From Myxococcales bacterium (GTDB lineage: Bacteria > Myxococcota > Bradymonadia > UBA7976 > UBA1532), in assembly GCA_020430675.1 (NCBI GenBank), contig JAGQJJ010000292.1, forward strand, positions 1 to 5,846: DNA of 5,846 bases, written 5' to 3'. The notes beneath the pieces are model-generated. The model did no database searches. It was not told where the DNA came from and was given only the letters and a program-made list of their open reading frames with translations. Of this stretch, positions 1 through 5,264 are shown piece by piece (the first letter of the stretch is position 1; each line of letters starts with the position of its first letter). The translations under genes were made by a program, and so were the position numbers.

Positions 1-1
1 C

Positions 2-457
2 GAAGAGACGCTGGCCATTCTCGACGACGAGGGCCTCGCCGCCCGCGCCGCCGCCGCCGGCGAGCGCTTGCTGAGCGGCCTGCGCGCCCGGCTCGGCGGC
101 CACCGGCTGGTGCGCGACGTGCGCGGTCGCGGCCTGCTCGTCGGCATCGAGCTGGGCCCCACCGAGCGCGGCGCGCTCAACAAGTTGGCGCCGGGCCTGG
201 TGCGCAGCGTCGCCCGCGGCGCGTTCGGCCAGTGGGCCAGCCTGCGCCTGCTCGAACGCGGCATCATCGCTCAGCCGGCGAGTCATCGCTGGGATGTGCT
301 GCGCCTGGAGCCGCCGCTGACCGTCGCCGACGCCGAGATCGACACCCTGATCGCCGGGGTCGGCGACGTGCTCGATGCCTATGAAGGCATCACGCCGCTG
401 CTGCGCGATGTGACCGCGCGCCTGGGTCGGCAGGCCATCGCCCGCTGGAGGTTCTGA
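2..457 (+). CDS. Class III PLP-dependent aminotransferase, C-terminal part (5' end outside window)
   Basis: The frame is open from the left edge and ends at TGA 455-457, giving 151 residues of a protein whose start lies outside the window. What remains looks like the C-terminal small domain of fold-type I, class III (ornithine/acetylornithine/4-aminobutyrate type) aminotransferases: a VRGRGLLVGIEL stretch near residues 39-50, the LLERGIIAQP turn near residues 80-90, and an LRLEPPLTVADAEID segment, matching the family's 'lRl.PPL.it.eEid' strand and helix. Family members transfer an amino group between an amino acid or diamine and a 2-oxo acid using PLP in the cytoplasm. The PLP-binding lysine should lie upstream and cannot be seen. 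An extra tail of about 35 residues (DAYEGITPLLRDVTARLGRQ and beyond) follows the usual end of the fold. The stop overlaps the macro gene's ATG by 1 nt. Substrate cannot be assigned. Confidence 0.85.
   Translation, partial: EETLAILDDEGLAARAAAAGERLLSGLRARLGGHRLVRDVRGRGLLVGIELGPTERGALNKLAPGLVRSVARGAFGQWASLRLLERGIIAQPASHRWDVLRLEPPLTVADAEIDTLIAGVGDVLDAYEGITPLLRDVTARLGRQAIARWRF
447..451 (+). promoter_or_regulatory. Shine-Dalgarno GGAGG for the macro-domain gene
   Basis: GGAGG lies inside the last codons of the aminotransferase, 5 nt before ATG 457. With the TGATG stop/start overlap it fixes the start of the macro gene and indicates translational coupling. Confidence 0.75.
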
Positions 458-1197
458 TGTCTTCGCTTCAATTCCGCTTCGAGAGCGCGCCCGAGGGCGG
501 CTATCAGGGCATCTTCAAGGCATCGCGACTGGTCGACGGTGCCATCGCGGTGCAGAACGCGGGCAGCAGCAACCCGGGCCTGTACTATCAGGTGGGCGGC
601 AGCGGGCTCAACGGGCTGTTCGCCCGCGGCCTCGACAGCGCCCGTGCGTTGGCGTCGGTCAACGCGGCGCTGGTCAAGGCCTACGACGCCCGCTTCGGCG
701 TCGGCGCGTGGCGTCGCGACGCCGCAAAACCGCCCGCCGAGGCGCGGTTGACGTCACTGCAGGTCTCGCTGCCGCGCAGCCCCGAAGCCATCGACCCAGA
801 GGTCAGCGCGATGATGTACTCGGTGGGCCCGGTGCTCGGCCCGGCTGGCTTGACCGATCCCGCGACCTACGCCGCGATCTACGCCGATGCCTTCGCCGAG
901 ATCGCCCGGTCGCACGCCGAGGGTCATGCCATCGCCGGCCTGCGGATCACGATGCTCTCGACCGGCATCTACGCCGCCCGGGTCGCCGACCCCCCGGCCT
1001 TGTTTGCCCAGGCGGCAGCCTGCATCGTCGACGGCCTGCTGGCCGCGACGCGCGCCCACCCTGAGCTGGCCAAGGTCATCGTGCTGATCAACACCGAGGC
1101 CCACCCGTCGAGCAAAGAGCGCGTCGCTTTTGCCAGAGCGGCCAAGGCCCGCGGCCTTCAGTTCGATTCCTCGGGCTTCTCCGTGCCGCTCGCCTGA
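457..1197 (+). CDS. Divergent macro-domain (ADP-ribose-binding fold) protein
   Basis: The 246-residue product has macro-domain landmarks in the right order. An N-terminal 'DGAIAVQNAGSSN' stretch (residues 27-39) resembles the family's 'DaIVNAANs' strand. A Gly-rich loop VGGSGLNGLFARG (46-58) sits where 'GGGVdgAIhraaG' is expected. MMYSVGPV (119-126) matches 'vIHtVGPv'. ITMLSTGIY (164-172) matches the ligand-phosphate loop 'fPaiSTGiYG'. VIVLIN (207-212) is the last core strand. Known macro domains bind ADP-ribose, and many hydrolyse ADP-ribosyl-protein bonds or O-acetyl-ADP-ribose. Loop 1 is atypical, and there is an insert of about 60 residues between loop 1 and the VGPV strand, so catalysis is uncertain. 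No signal peptide or membrane helix is seen, so it is cytoplasmic. It is coupled to the upstream aminotransferase. Its last 40 bp overlap the convergent GlxA-type gene. The fold is fairly sure; the function is not known. Confidence 0.7.
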   Translation: MSSLQFRFESAPEGGYQGIFKASRLVDGAIAVQNAGSSNPGLYYQVGGSGLNGLFARGLDSARALASVNAALVKAYDARFGVGAWRRDAAKPPAEARLTSLQVSLPRSPEAIDPEVSAMMYSVGPVLGPAGLTDPATYAAIYADAFAEIARSHAEGHAIAGLRITMLSTGIYAARVADPPALFAQAAACIVDGLLAATRAHPELAKVIVLINTEAHPSSKERVAFARAAKARGLQFDSSGFSVPLA

Positions 1198-2165
1198 CCC
1201 GCCGGGCCGCGGCGGATCGCGCGAATGCCCAGCCCCGTGCGCCGCCGCAGCAGGGCGCGCAGCGTGACCGGATCGGTATACCCCACCGCCTCGGCGATGG
1301 CTTCGAGGGTGTCTTCCGTCGTGCGCAGCAGGTGCACCGCCTGCTCGGCGCGCACGTCCTGGGCATAGGCGATGGGCGAGCGCCCGAGCACTTTGTGCAC
1401 GCGCCGCTGCAAGGTGCGCTGGCTGGTGCCGATGGCAATGGCCGCCTCGGCGATGGAAAAGTCGCAGAGATGCTCGCGCGTCCATGCCTCAAAGGCGGTG
1501 ACCAGGTCGTCGTCGTGCACCAGGTGGTCAGCCATGGCAAAGGTGGCCTGCGACGGGCGCTCGTCGAGCAGCAGATAGCGCGCGGTCACCCGCGCCAGGT
1601 GCGGGCTCTGCTGGCGGATGAGCCACAGGGCCAGGTCGACATGCGCCAGCGCCGCACCCGCGGTGACGCAGCCCTCGGCGGGCACCACCATGCGGTCGGT
1701 ATCAAGCTGCACGCGGGGGTAGCGGCGGCGGAAATCGGGCGCCAGCCACCACGTCGTCGTCGCCGGCTGCTCGTCGAGCAGGCCCGCCGCCGCCATGACA
1801 AACGTGCCGGTGCAGGCCCCGCCGATGCGCGTGCCGGCGTCGCGCCATCTTGCCAGCAGCGCCGCGGTCTCGCGCACCTCATCGAGCCGCAGCGCCGCGT
1901 CGAGGGTGGCCGGCGTGATGCAGCCCAGCGCGGGCATGATCGCCACATCGGGCGGCGGGCTATCGGCTTCGACGGTGGCGTCGATGGGCACCCGCAGCCC
2001 GTGCGCGGTGTGCACCTCGGGCCGCAATCCGACCCGCCGCACTTCCAGCGGCGGCCCGCCATCGGTGGCTTGCGCGGCCAGCCCGGTCGCCAGCATGAAA
2101 CAGTCGAGCAGCGTGGCGAGCCCGCTGTCGAACACCAGATTGGGCACGAGGATGTCGATTCTCAT
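1158..2165 (-). CDS. GlxA-family transcriptional regulator (DJ-1/PfpI-like domain + AraC helix-turn-helix)
   Basis: The 335-residue protein starts at ATG 2165 (MRIDILVPN); the frame stays open upstream, but this is where family similarity begins. Residues about 3-185 form a DJ-1/PfpI-like domain with DVAIMPALG (73-81), GACTGTFVMAAAGLLD (116-131; Cys118 at the nucleophile-elbow position) and CVTAGAALAHVDLALWLI (166-183). The linker RPSQATFAMADHL (203-215) leads to an AraC-type double helix-turn-helix (about 225-318), whose second half contains IAEAVGYTDPVTLRALLRRRTG (290-311). Family members bind DNA and often activate nearby catabolic or stress genes; the PfpI-like domain usually senses a ligand and is not proteolytic. 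The divergent ABM gene is the obvious candidate target. No Shine-Dalgarno is visible before the ATG. The 3' end overlaps the macro gene by 40 bp. The effector is unknown. Confidence 0.9.
   Translation of the reverse strand: MRIDILVPNLVFDSGLATLLDCFMLATGLAAQATDGGPPLEVRRVGLRPEVHTAHGLRVPIDATVEADSPPPDVAIMPALGCITPATLDAALRLDEVRETAALLARWRDAGTRIGGACTGTFVMAAAGLLDEQPATTTWWLAPDFRRRYPRVQLDTDRMVVPAEGCVTAGAALAHVDLALWLIRQQSPHLARVTARYLLLDERPSQATFAMADHLVHDDDLVTAFEAWTREHLCDFSIAEAAIAIGTSQRTLQRRVHKVLGRSPIAYAQDVRAEQAVHLLRTTEDTLEAIAEAVGYTDPVTLRALLRRRTGLGIRAIRRGPAGQASGTEKPEESN
1199..1215. other. GC-rich stem-loop just after the macro stop codon
   Basis: CCGCCG (1199-1204) pairs with CGGCGG (1210-1215) around a 5-nt loop, one nucleotide after the TGA at 1195-1197. 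There is no T-tract on either strand, so it is not a canonical Rho-independent terminator, and it lies inside the GlxA-type coding sequence. It could stabilise the 3' end of the aminotransferase-macro mRNA or help termination, or be a by-product of GC-rich coding DNA. Confidence 0.3.
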
Positions 2166-2172
2166 GGCGTAA

Positions 2173-2183
2173 ACGATACCAAA
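2173..2183 (-). promoter_or_regulatory. Possible extended -10 element for the GlxA-type gene
   Basis: On the minus strand the bases TTGGTATCGT lie just upstream of the start, giving a TGn-plus-TATCGT arrangement that resembles an extended -10. The hexamer (2178-2173) ends 7 nt before the ATG, so transcription would begin at or very near the start codon. This agrees with the absence of a Shine-Dalgarno, but the match is only 4 of 6 and no -35 is visible. Confidence 0.25.
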
Positions 2184-2238
2184 GTAGTCGATTCCGCCTC
2201 TCGTCGATCGTGATCTCGATCGGTAGATTGCATCTCGT

Positions 2239-2257
2239 CGGTGGGACGAACCCACCG
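2239..2257 (+). promoter_or_regulatory. 7-bp hairpin in the leader of the ABM gene
   Basis: CGGTGGG (2239-2245) and CCCACCG (2251-2257) are perfect complements around the 5-nt loop ACGAA. The stem ends 7 nt before the AAGGAGG ribosome-binding site. It could be an operator dyad in DNA or an mRNA leader hairpin affecting stability or translation. There is no T-tract, so it is not a terminator. Confidence 0.45.
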
Positions 2258-2264
2258 CGCAACC

Positions 2265-2271
2265 AAGGAGG
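2265..2271 (+). promoter_or_regulatory. Strong Shine-Dalgarno AAGGAGG deciding the ABM start
   Basis: AAGGAGG is a near-perfect anti-16S match, 5 nt before ATG 2277. It favours that ATG over an in-frame GTG at 2241, which lies within the leader hairpin and has no ribosome-binding site. Confidence 0.85.
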
Positions 2272-2276
2272 ACCTC

Positions 2277-2582
2277 ATGGTCAAGTATGGATTGCTCGTT
2301 CGCATCGTCGCCAAGAAGGGCCTGGAGCAGAAGGTGGCCGACTTCCTGGCCAGCGCGCTGCCGCTCGCCGAGGCCGAGACGTTCACCACCGCCTGGTTCG
2401 CCTACCGCGCCAGCGAGGACACCTTCTACATCACCGATGCCTTCGCCGACACCAAGGGCCGCGACCAGCACCTCAACGGCCCCATCGCCGCGGCGCTGCT
2501 CTCGCAGGCCGACGCGCTGCTCGCCGAGCCGCCGCAGATCGTGCCGGTCGACATTCTCGCCGCGAAGCTGCCCGGCGCTTGA
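2277..2582 (+). CDS. Antibiotic-biosynthesis-monooxygenase-like (ABM, dimeric alpha+beta barrel) protein
   Basis: This 101-residue soluble protein begins MVKYGLLVRIVAKKG, a first strand followed by a helix (GLEQKVADFLASALPLAEAE, residues 15-34). It continues TTAWFAYRASEDTFYITDAF (37-56), GRDQHLNGPIAAAL (61-74) and a last strand IVPVDILAAKLP (88-99). This is the layout and length of the ABM/YgiN-like ferredoxin-like family, whose members form dimers; some are cofactor-free monooxygenases of quinols or polyketides, and many have no known activity. His65 in QHLNGP is at the commonly conserved position. The start is set by AAGGAGG at 2265. It is divergent from the GlxA-type regulator, which probably controls it, and converges on the cyclase with 4 nt between stop codons. 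The substrate is unknown, and a quinol-oxidising or reactive-aldehyde role is only a guess. Confidence 0.8.
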   Translation: MVKYGLLVRIVAKKGLEQKVADFLASALPLAEAETFTTAWFAYRASEDTFYITDAFADTKGRDQHLNGPIAAALLSQADALLAEPPQIVPVDILAAKLPGA

Positions 2583-2599
2583 TCGGTCAGCCTGCCGGG
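2571..2599. terminator. Inverted repeat straddling the convergent ABM and cyclase stop codons
   Basis: CCCGGC (2571-2576) and GCCGGG (2594-2599) are perfect complements and enclose both stop codons (2580-2582 plus, 2587-2589 minus). It is the only structure placed to act as a bidirectional terminator, but the loop is 17 nt and there is no T-tract, so function is doubtful. Confidence 0.25.
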
Positions 2600-5082
2600 T
2601 CCGGCGCCCAGCCGGTCACGGCGTAGACCTCCAACTCGCCCGTCTTGCCCTTCGCCCGGAAGCCCTCGATGCGCTCGCCTTGCAGCCGGCCGTCGAGGGC
2701 GTTCCACACCGCCGCGCTCACCAGGATCTGATCGGGCTGCGCCGCATCGCACAGGCGGGCGCCGAAGTTCACGGTGTCGCCGATGACCGTGTAGTCCATG
2801 CGGCCCTCGGCGCCCATATTGCCGCTGACCAGGTCACCGGTGTTGATGCCGATGCCCACCGCGATGCCGAGCTGGTCTTCCCGGTTCTTCTCGCGCACGG
2901 CGGCGATGACCTCCAGGCTGGCGGCCACGGCCCGCGCTTCGGCGTCTTCGCCTTGAAACAGGCACATGATCTCATCGCCGACGAACTTGTCGATGTCCCC
3001 CCCGTGCTTCTCCAGGATCTTGGCCTGCACGTTGAGGTAGACGTTGAGCATATTGATCACCGCTTCGGGCGTATTGCGCTCGCTGAACGCGGTGAAACCC
3101 CGCACATCCGAAAACCACACCGTGCGGCGCACCCGCTCGCCGCCCAGGCTGTGCTCGGCCTCGCGGGCCTTGTGGGCGATGGCTTGCAGGGTGGCATGCG
3201 AGACGTAGCGCATCAGGTGATGGCGCTCCTGCAGGCCGAGCAGCATCTTGCCGAAGCCTTCGTACAGCGTCTGGATCTCGTGGTAGTTGGGGTCGCCGTA
3301 GAGTTTGACGTCGAAGTACTCGCCCTGCTGAACCGACTCGAAGGCGTCGACCAGCCGTTCGAGCGGCTCGGCGATGCGCCGCCGCATGCGGCCGGTCAGC
3401 AGCACCGCCACCAGCGCCCCCACCGCCGACAGCGCGATCATCACCAGCATGTTGCGGTTGACCGGCTCCATGAAGGTGTCTTCGGGCATGACCACCCACA
3501 GGTACCAGGTGCGCCCACCGCTCAGGCGTTCGAGCAGCGTGCGCTCGGCGATGAAGGCCCGGTCATTGGCCGTCCAGGTCATCATCAGCCGCTCGGTGGC
3601 GGTGTCTTCTTCGGTCTCGGCCGTCTGCGGACGCGCCGCGCTCAGGTCGATGCCTTGCAGCGCTTCGATCTGGTCGAGCGTGCGCAGCTTGCCCGGCTCG
3701 GTGGGGCTGATGATCTCGCTCACTTCGTCGGACGGGAAGCCGATCAGCCGGTTGCTCTGGTTGACGATGAACGCGAGGCCATCGCCGCCGTGCAGCATCT
3801 TCGAGGTGCGCTTGAGGAACTGCGAGATGGCAAAGACGTTGACATCGACGCCGACGACGCCCATGAGCCGGTCGTGGCGGCGGGCCTGTGAGCTGAAGCT
3901 GACCCCGGGCATCTGCGAGTCGCTGAACAGGTAGACGTCGGTCAGCGCGAGGCCGTCGGTCTTGCGGGCCGAGATGTACCAGGGGCGCGTGCGGCAGTCG
4001 TACAGGTCTTCTTTGCCGACGGTGGGGGACCAGCGCTGCTCGTCGTCGGGGTGCGCATGCACGATGCGGTTGTAGAACGTGGCCACGATGGTGGGCTCGA
4101 TGGCTTCGCCGCTGGCGTTGCGATCGTAGAGTTTGAACTCGAGGTCGAAGCCGACCACCGCCTTGAGCTGCGGGGCGTCGCCGCCGGTGAAGACCGGCGA
4201 GGCCGCGGTCACGCCGGGCGCGCCGCCGAAGAACTCGTACAGGTTGCTCCAGAGCATCGCGCCGGCCTCGGCGGCGGCGGCGTCGCGATACCAGTCTCGG
4301 GTTCGCGGATCGTAGGGCTTGGGCATCTGCACCGGCGCGGCCCAGGCGCCGTCGGCGGCCCGCGTCTCTTCGATGCCGGCGGCGGTGCGCCAGGTCGAGG
4401 TCAGCTCGAAATGCCCGTCGTTGTCGGGCGGGCTGCGGGTGACCTTGTGAAAGTCGCCGTTCGGGTAGCCGATGATGGGCTGCTTGGCAAACGGGTTCTT
4501 GCGGGCCAGCGTGCGCAGGGCGGCGTCGGCGGCGTCGCGGGCGGCGGGCGCGTCGCGCTCGGCATCGGCCAGCTCGGCGAGCAGCATCTGGAACTGTTTG
4601 GACTCTTGATCGAAGTAGCGCAGCAGCGCGGTGGGCGGCCGGCCCTTCACCTCGGCGTAGGGTTTGACGACGATGCGCTTCTCGCGATAGCCGCCCTCGG
4701 CCCGCCGCGAGAGCATGTAGAAGTTGGCCTCTTCGTCGCCGAAATAGATGTTCTGAATCTGGTCATGGCTGCCCAGATAGGCCAGGAACAGCGCGCGCAG
4801 GTTGCTGCGCTCGTGCAGGCCGACGACCTCCTGGCTGGCCAGCTCGCGGGCGACGTCGGCGGTGACGCGGGTGGGTTCGAGGAAGCCGGTGAGCTGCGTG
4901 CGGGTATGGTCGGCGATGGTGCGCATATGCGCCTTGACCAGCGCCCGGCCCGCGTCGCGGAACTGGATGTAGGTGACGCCCGAGACCAGCGCGGCCAGGC
5001 CGCACAGCAGCAAGAGGATGTCGATGATGAGGCTGCGCCGCAGTTGCGGGCGGATCGGCAGTCCGCGCCTTGCGCTGCTCAT
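2587..5082 (-). CDS. Membrane adenylate cyclase, class IIIb: multi-Cache sensor, HAMP, cyclase catalytic domain
   Basis: The 831-residue protein should make cAMP from ATP at the inner membrane in response to a periplasmic signal. Order: basic cytoplasmic N-terminus (1-16), TM1 about 18-40, a periplasmic region of about 500 residues, TM2 about 544-564, HAMP about 565-618, a linker with RYVSHATLQAI (625-635), and the catalytic domain about 650-825. All canonical class III residues are present: metal-binding Asp659 (FSDVRGFT) and Asp703 (VGDEIM), adenine-selecting Lys699 (DKFVGD) and Thr765 (DYTVIGD), and transition-state Asn772 and Arg776 (DTVNFGARL). Lys/Thr is the class IIIb adenylate-cyclase signature, and one domain carries everything, so it should act as a homodimer. 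The sensor has two 'DxRTRxWY' Cache modules (258-320 and 362-424) before a membrane-proximal AFIVNQSNRLIGFP segment (437-450). AGGA at 5090-5093 lies 7 nt before the ATG. The ligand is unknown. Confidence 0.92.
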   Translation of the reverse strand: MSSARRGLPIRPQLRRSLIIDILLLLCGLAALVSGVTYIQFRDAGRALVKAHMRTIADHTRTQLTGFLEPTRVTADVARELASQEVVGLHERSNLRALFLAYLGSHDQIQNIYFGDEEANFYMLSRRAEGGYREKRIVVKPYAEVKGRPPTALLRYFDQESKQFQMLLAELADAERDAPAARDAADAALRTLARKNPFAKQPIIGYPNGDFHKVTRSPPDNDGHFELTSTWRTAAGIEETRAADGAWAAPVQMPKPYDPRTRDWYRDAAAAEAGAMLWSNLYEFFGGAPGVTAASPVFTGGDAPQLKAVVGFDLEFKLYDRNASGEAIEPTIVATFYNRIVHAHPDDEQRWSPTVGKEDLYDCRTRPWYISARKTDGLALTDVYLFSDSQMPGVSFSSQARRHDRLMGVVGVDVNVFAISQFLKRTSKMLHGGDGLAFIVNQSNRLIGFPSDEVSEIISPTEPGKLRTLDQIEALQGIDLSAARPQTAETEEDTATERLMMTWTANDRAFIAERTLLERLSGGRTWYLWVVMPEDTFMEPVNRNMLVMIALSAVGALVAVLLTGRMRRRIAEPLERLVDAFESVQQGEYFDVKLYGDPNYHEIQTLYEGFGKMLLGLQERHHLMRYVSHATLQAIAHKAREAEHSLGGERVRRTVWFSDVRGFTAFSERNTPEAVINMLNVYLNVQAKILEKHGGDIDKFVGDEIMCLFQGEDAEARAVAASLEVIAAVREKNREDQLGIAVGIGINTGDLVSGNMGAEGRMDYTVIGDTVNFGARLCDAAQPDQILVSAAVWNALDGRLQGERIEGFRAKGKTGELEVYAVTGWAPDPAG

Positions 5083-5141
5083 CGCGTCGTCCTGGCCGGT
5101 TGATCGATGGACCGCATGCCGCTGGTTCTCGAACTCCTCAT
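5079..5141 (-). CDS. Possible 20-residue upstream ORF coupled to the cyclase start
   Basis: On the minus strand an ATG at 5141-5139 opens a 20-codon frame (MRSSRTSGMRSIDQPARTTR) whose TGA (5081-5079) overlaps the cyclase ATG in an ATGA arrangement. An internal ATG gives a shorter version. Its own ribosome-binding site is weak (GAGCAAA just upstream). The geometry is that of translational coupling, but a frame this short can arise by chance in high-GC DNA, so it is tentative. Confidence 0.25.
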   Translation of the reverse strand: MRSSRTSGMRSIDQPARTTR

Positions 5142-5264
5142 TTTGCTCGCGTCAGGGCGACCCATCGGGCGAAGCAGTGCAAGCATCATAAACCGGCCCG
5201 CCGGCAAATGCGCGCGCCGTGACGATTCGCGTGATCCGGCTGGCGACGGAGGGCAGGGGCGCGC
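5083..5264. promoter_or_regulatory. Leader and possible promoter region of the cyclase
   Basis: This 182-bp gap separates the small membrane gene from the cyclase, both on the minus strand. A TATGAT (5190-5185, minus strand) matches the -10 consensus at 5 of 6 positions in locally more AT-rich DNA; no good -35 is found at the expected distance. It would give a leader of about 95 nt. Just upstream is a CCGG-N4-CCGG palindrome (5193-5204), placed where a repressor or activator could act. Apart from the short upstream ORF, nothing else is seen. Confidence 0.35.

Larger units (their letters stand above)
2166..2276. promoter_or_regulatory. Divergent intergenic regulatory region between the GlxA-type and ABM genes
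   Basis: This 111-bp region must hold both promoters. It contains CGATCG (2205-2210) and CGATCG (2217-2222) separated by 6 bp, giving three GATC sites at an exact 6-bp step (2206, 2212, 2218). An 8-bp direct repeat TCTCGTCG occurs at 2199-2206 and 2233-2240, 34 bp apart. A hairpin lies at 2239-2257. AraC-type regulators commonly bind paired direct repeats near the target promoter, so the TCTCGTCG pair is a reasonable operator candidate, though unproven. A TAGATT at 2224-2229 is a weak -10-like match for the plus-strand gene, with no convincing -35. Confidence 0.55.

Noticed and set aside
37..62. GCC-rich run resembling a trinucleotide repeat
   Set aside because: It is ordinary alanine-rich helix coding in the aminotransferase and not an exact tandem array.
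754..1485. 243-codon open frame on the minus strand opposite the macro gene
   Set aside because: It runs opposite the macro gene and partly through the GlxA-type gene in another frame; composition is of the shadow type.
1332..2213. 293-codon open frame on the plus strand opposite the GlxA-type gene
   Set aside because: Antisense shadow with Arg/His/Gly-rich composition; the minus-strand frame has complete DJ-1/PfpI and AraC signatures.
2241..2276. Earlier GTG start for the ABM gene
   Set aside because: It sits in the leader hairpin without a ribosome-binding site, while ATG 2277 has AAGGAGG at ideal spacing and matches the family's N-terminus.
2166..2471. In-frame N-terminal extension of the GlxA-type gene up to 2471
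   Set aside because: The extension would cross the divergent ABM promoter and gene; family similarity begins at MRIDIL (2165).
2287..3891. 534-codon open frame on the plus strand covering the ABM gene and the cyclase catalytic region
   Set aside because: It begins inside the ABM gene in another frame and then runs antisense to the cyclase; its Arg/Ser/Pro- and His/Asp-rich translation shows no fold.
4263..4282. GGC-type trinucleotide run in the cyclase
   Set aside because: It encodes a short Ala-rich stretch (DAAAAEAGA, residues 267-275) and is too short and imperfect to count as a repeat element.
4051..5103. 350-codon open frame on the plus strand opposite the cyclase
   Set aside because: It is antisense to a convincing cyclase, its translation is low-complexity Gly/Ala/Val/Arg/Asp-rich with no domain, and long antisense frames are expected opposite high-GC genes.
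5187..5208. Terminator for the small membrane gene (CCGG-N4-CCGG followed by TTTAT on the minus strand)
   Set aside because: The stem is only 4 bp and the T-run is interrupted; the site overlaps the best -10-like element for the cyclase, so an operator role is at least as likely.
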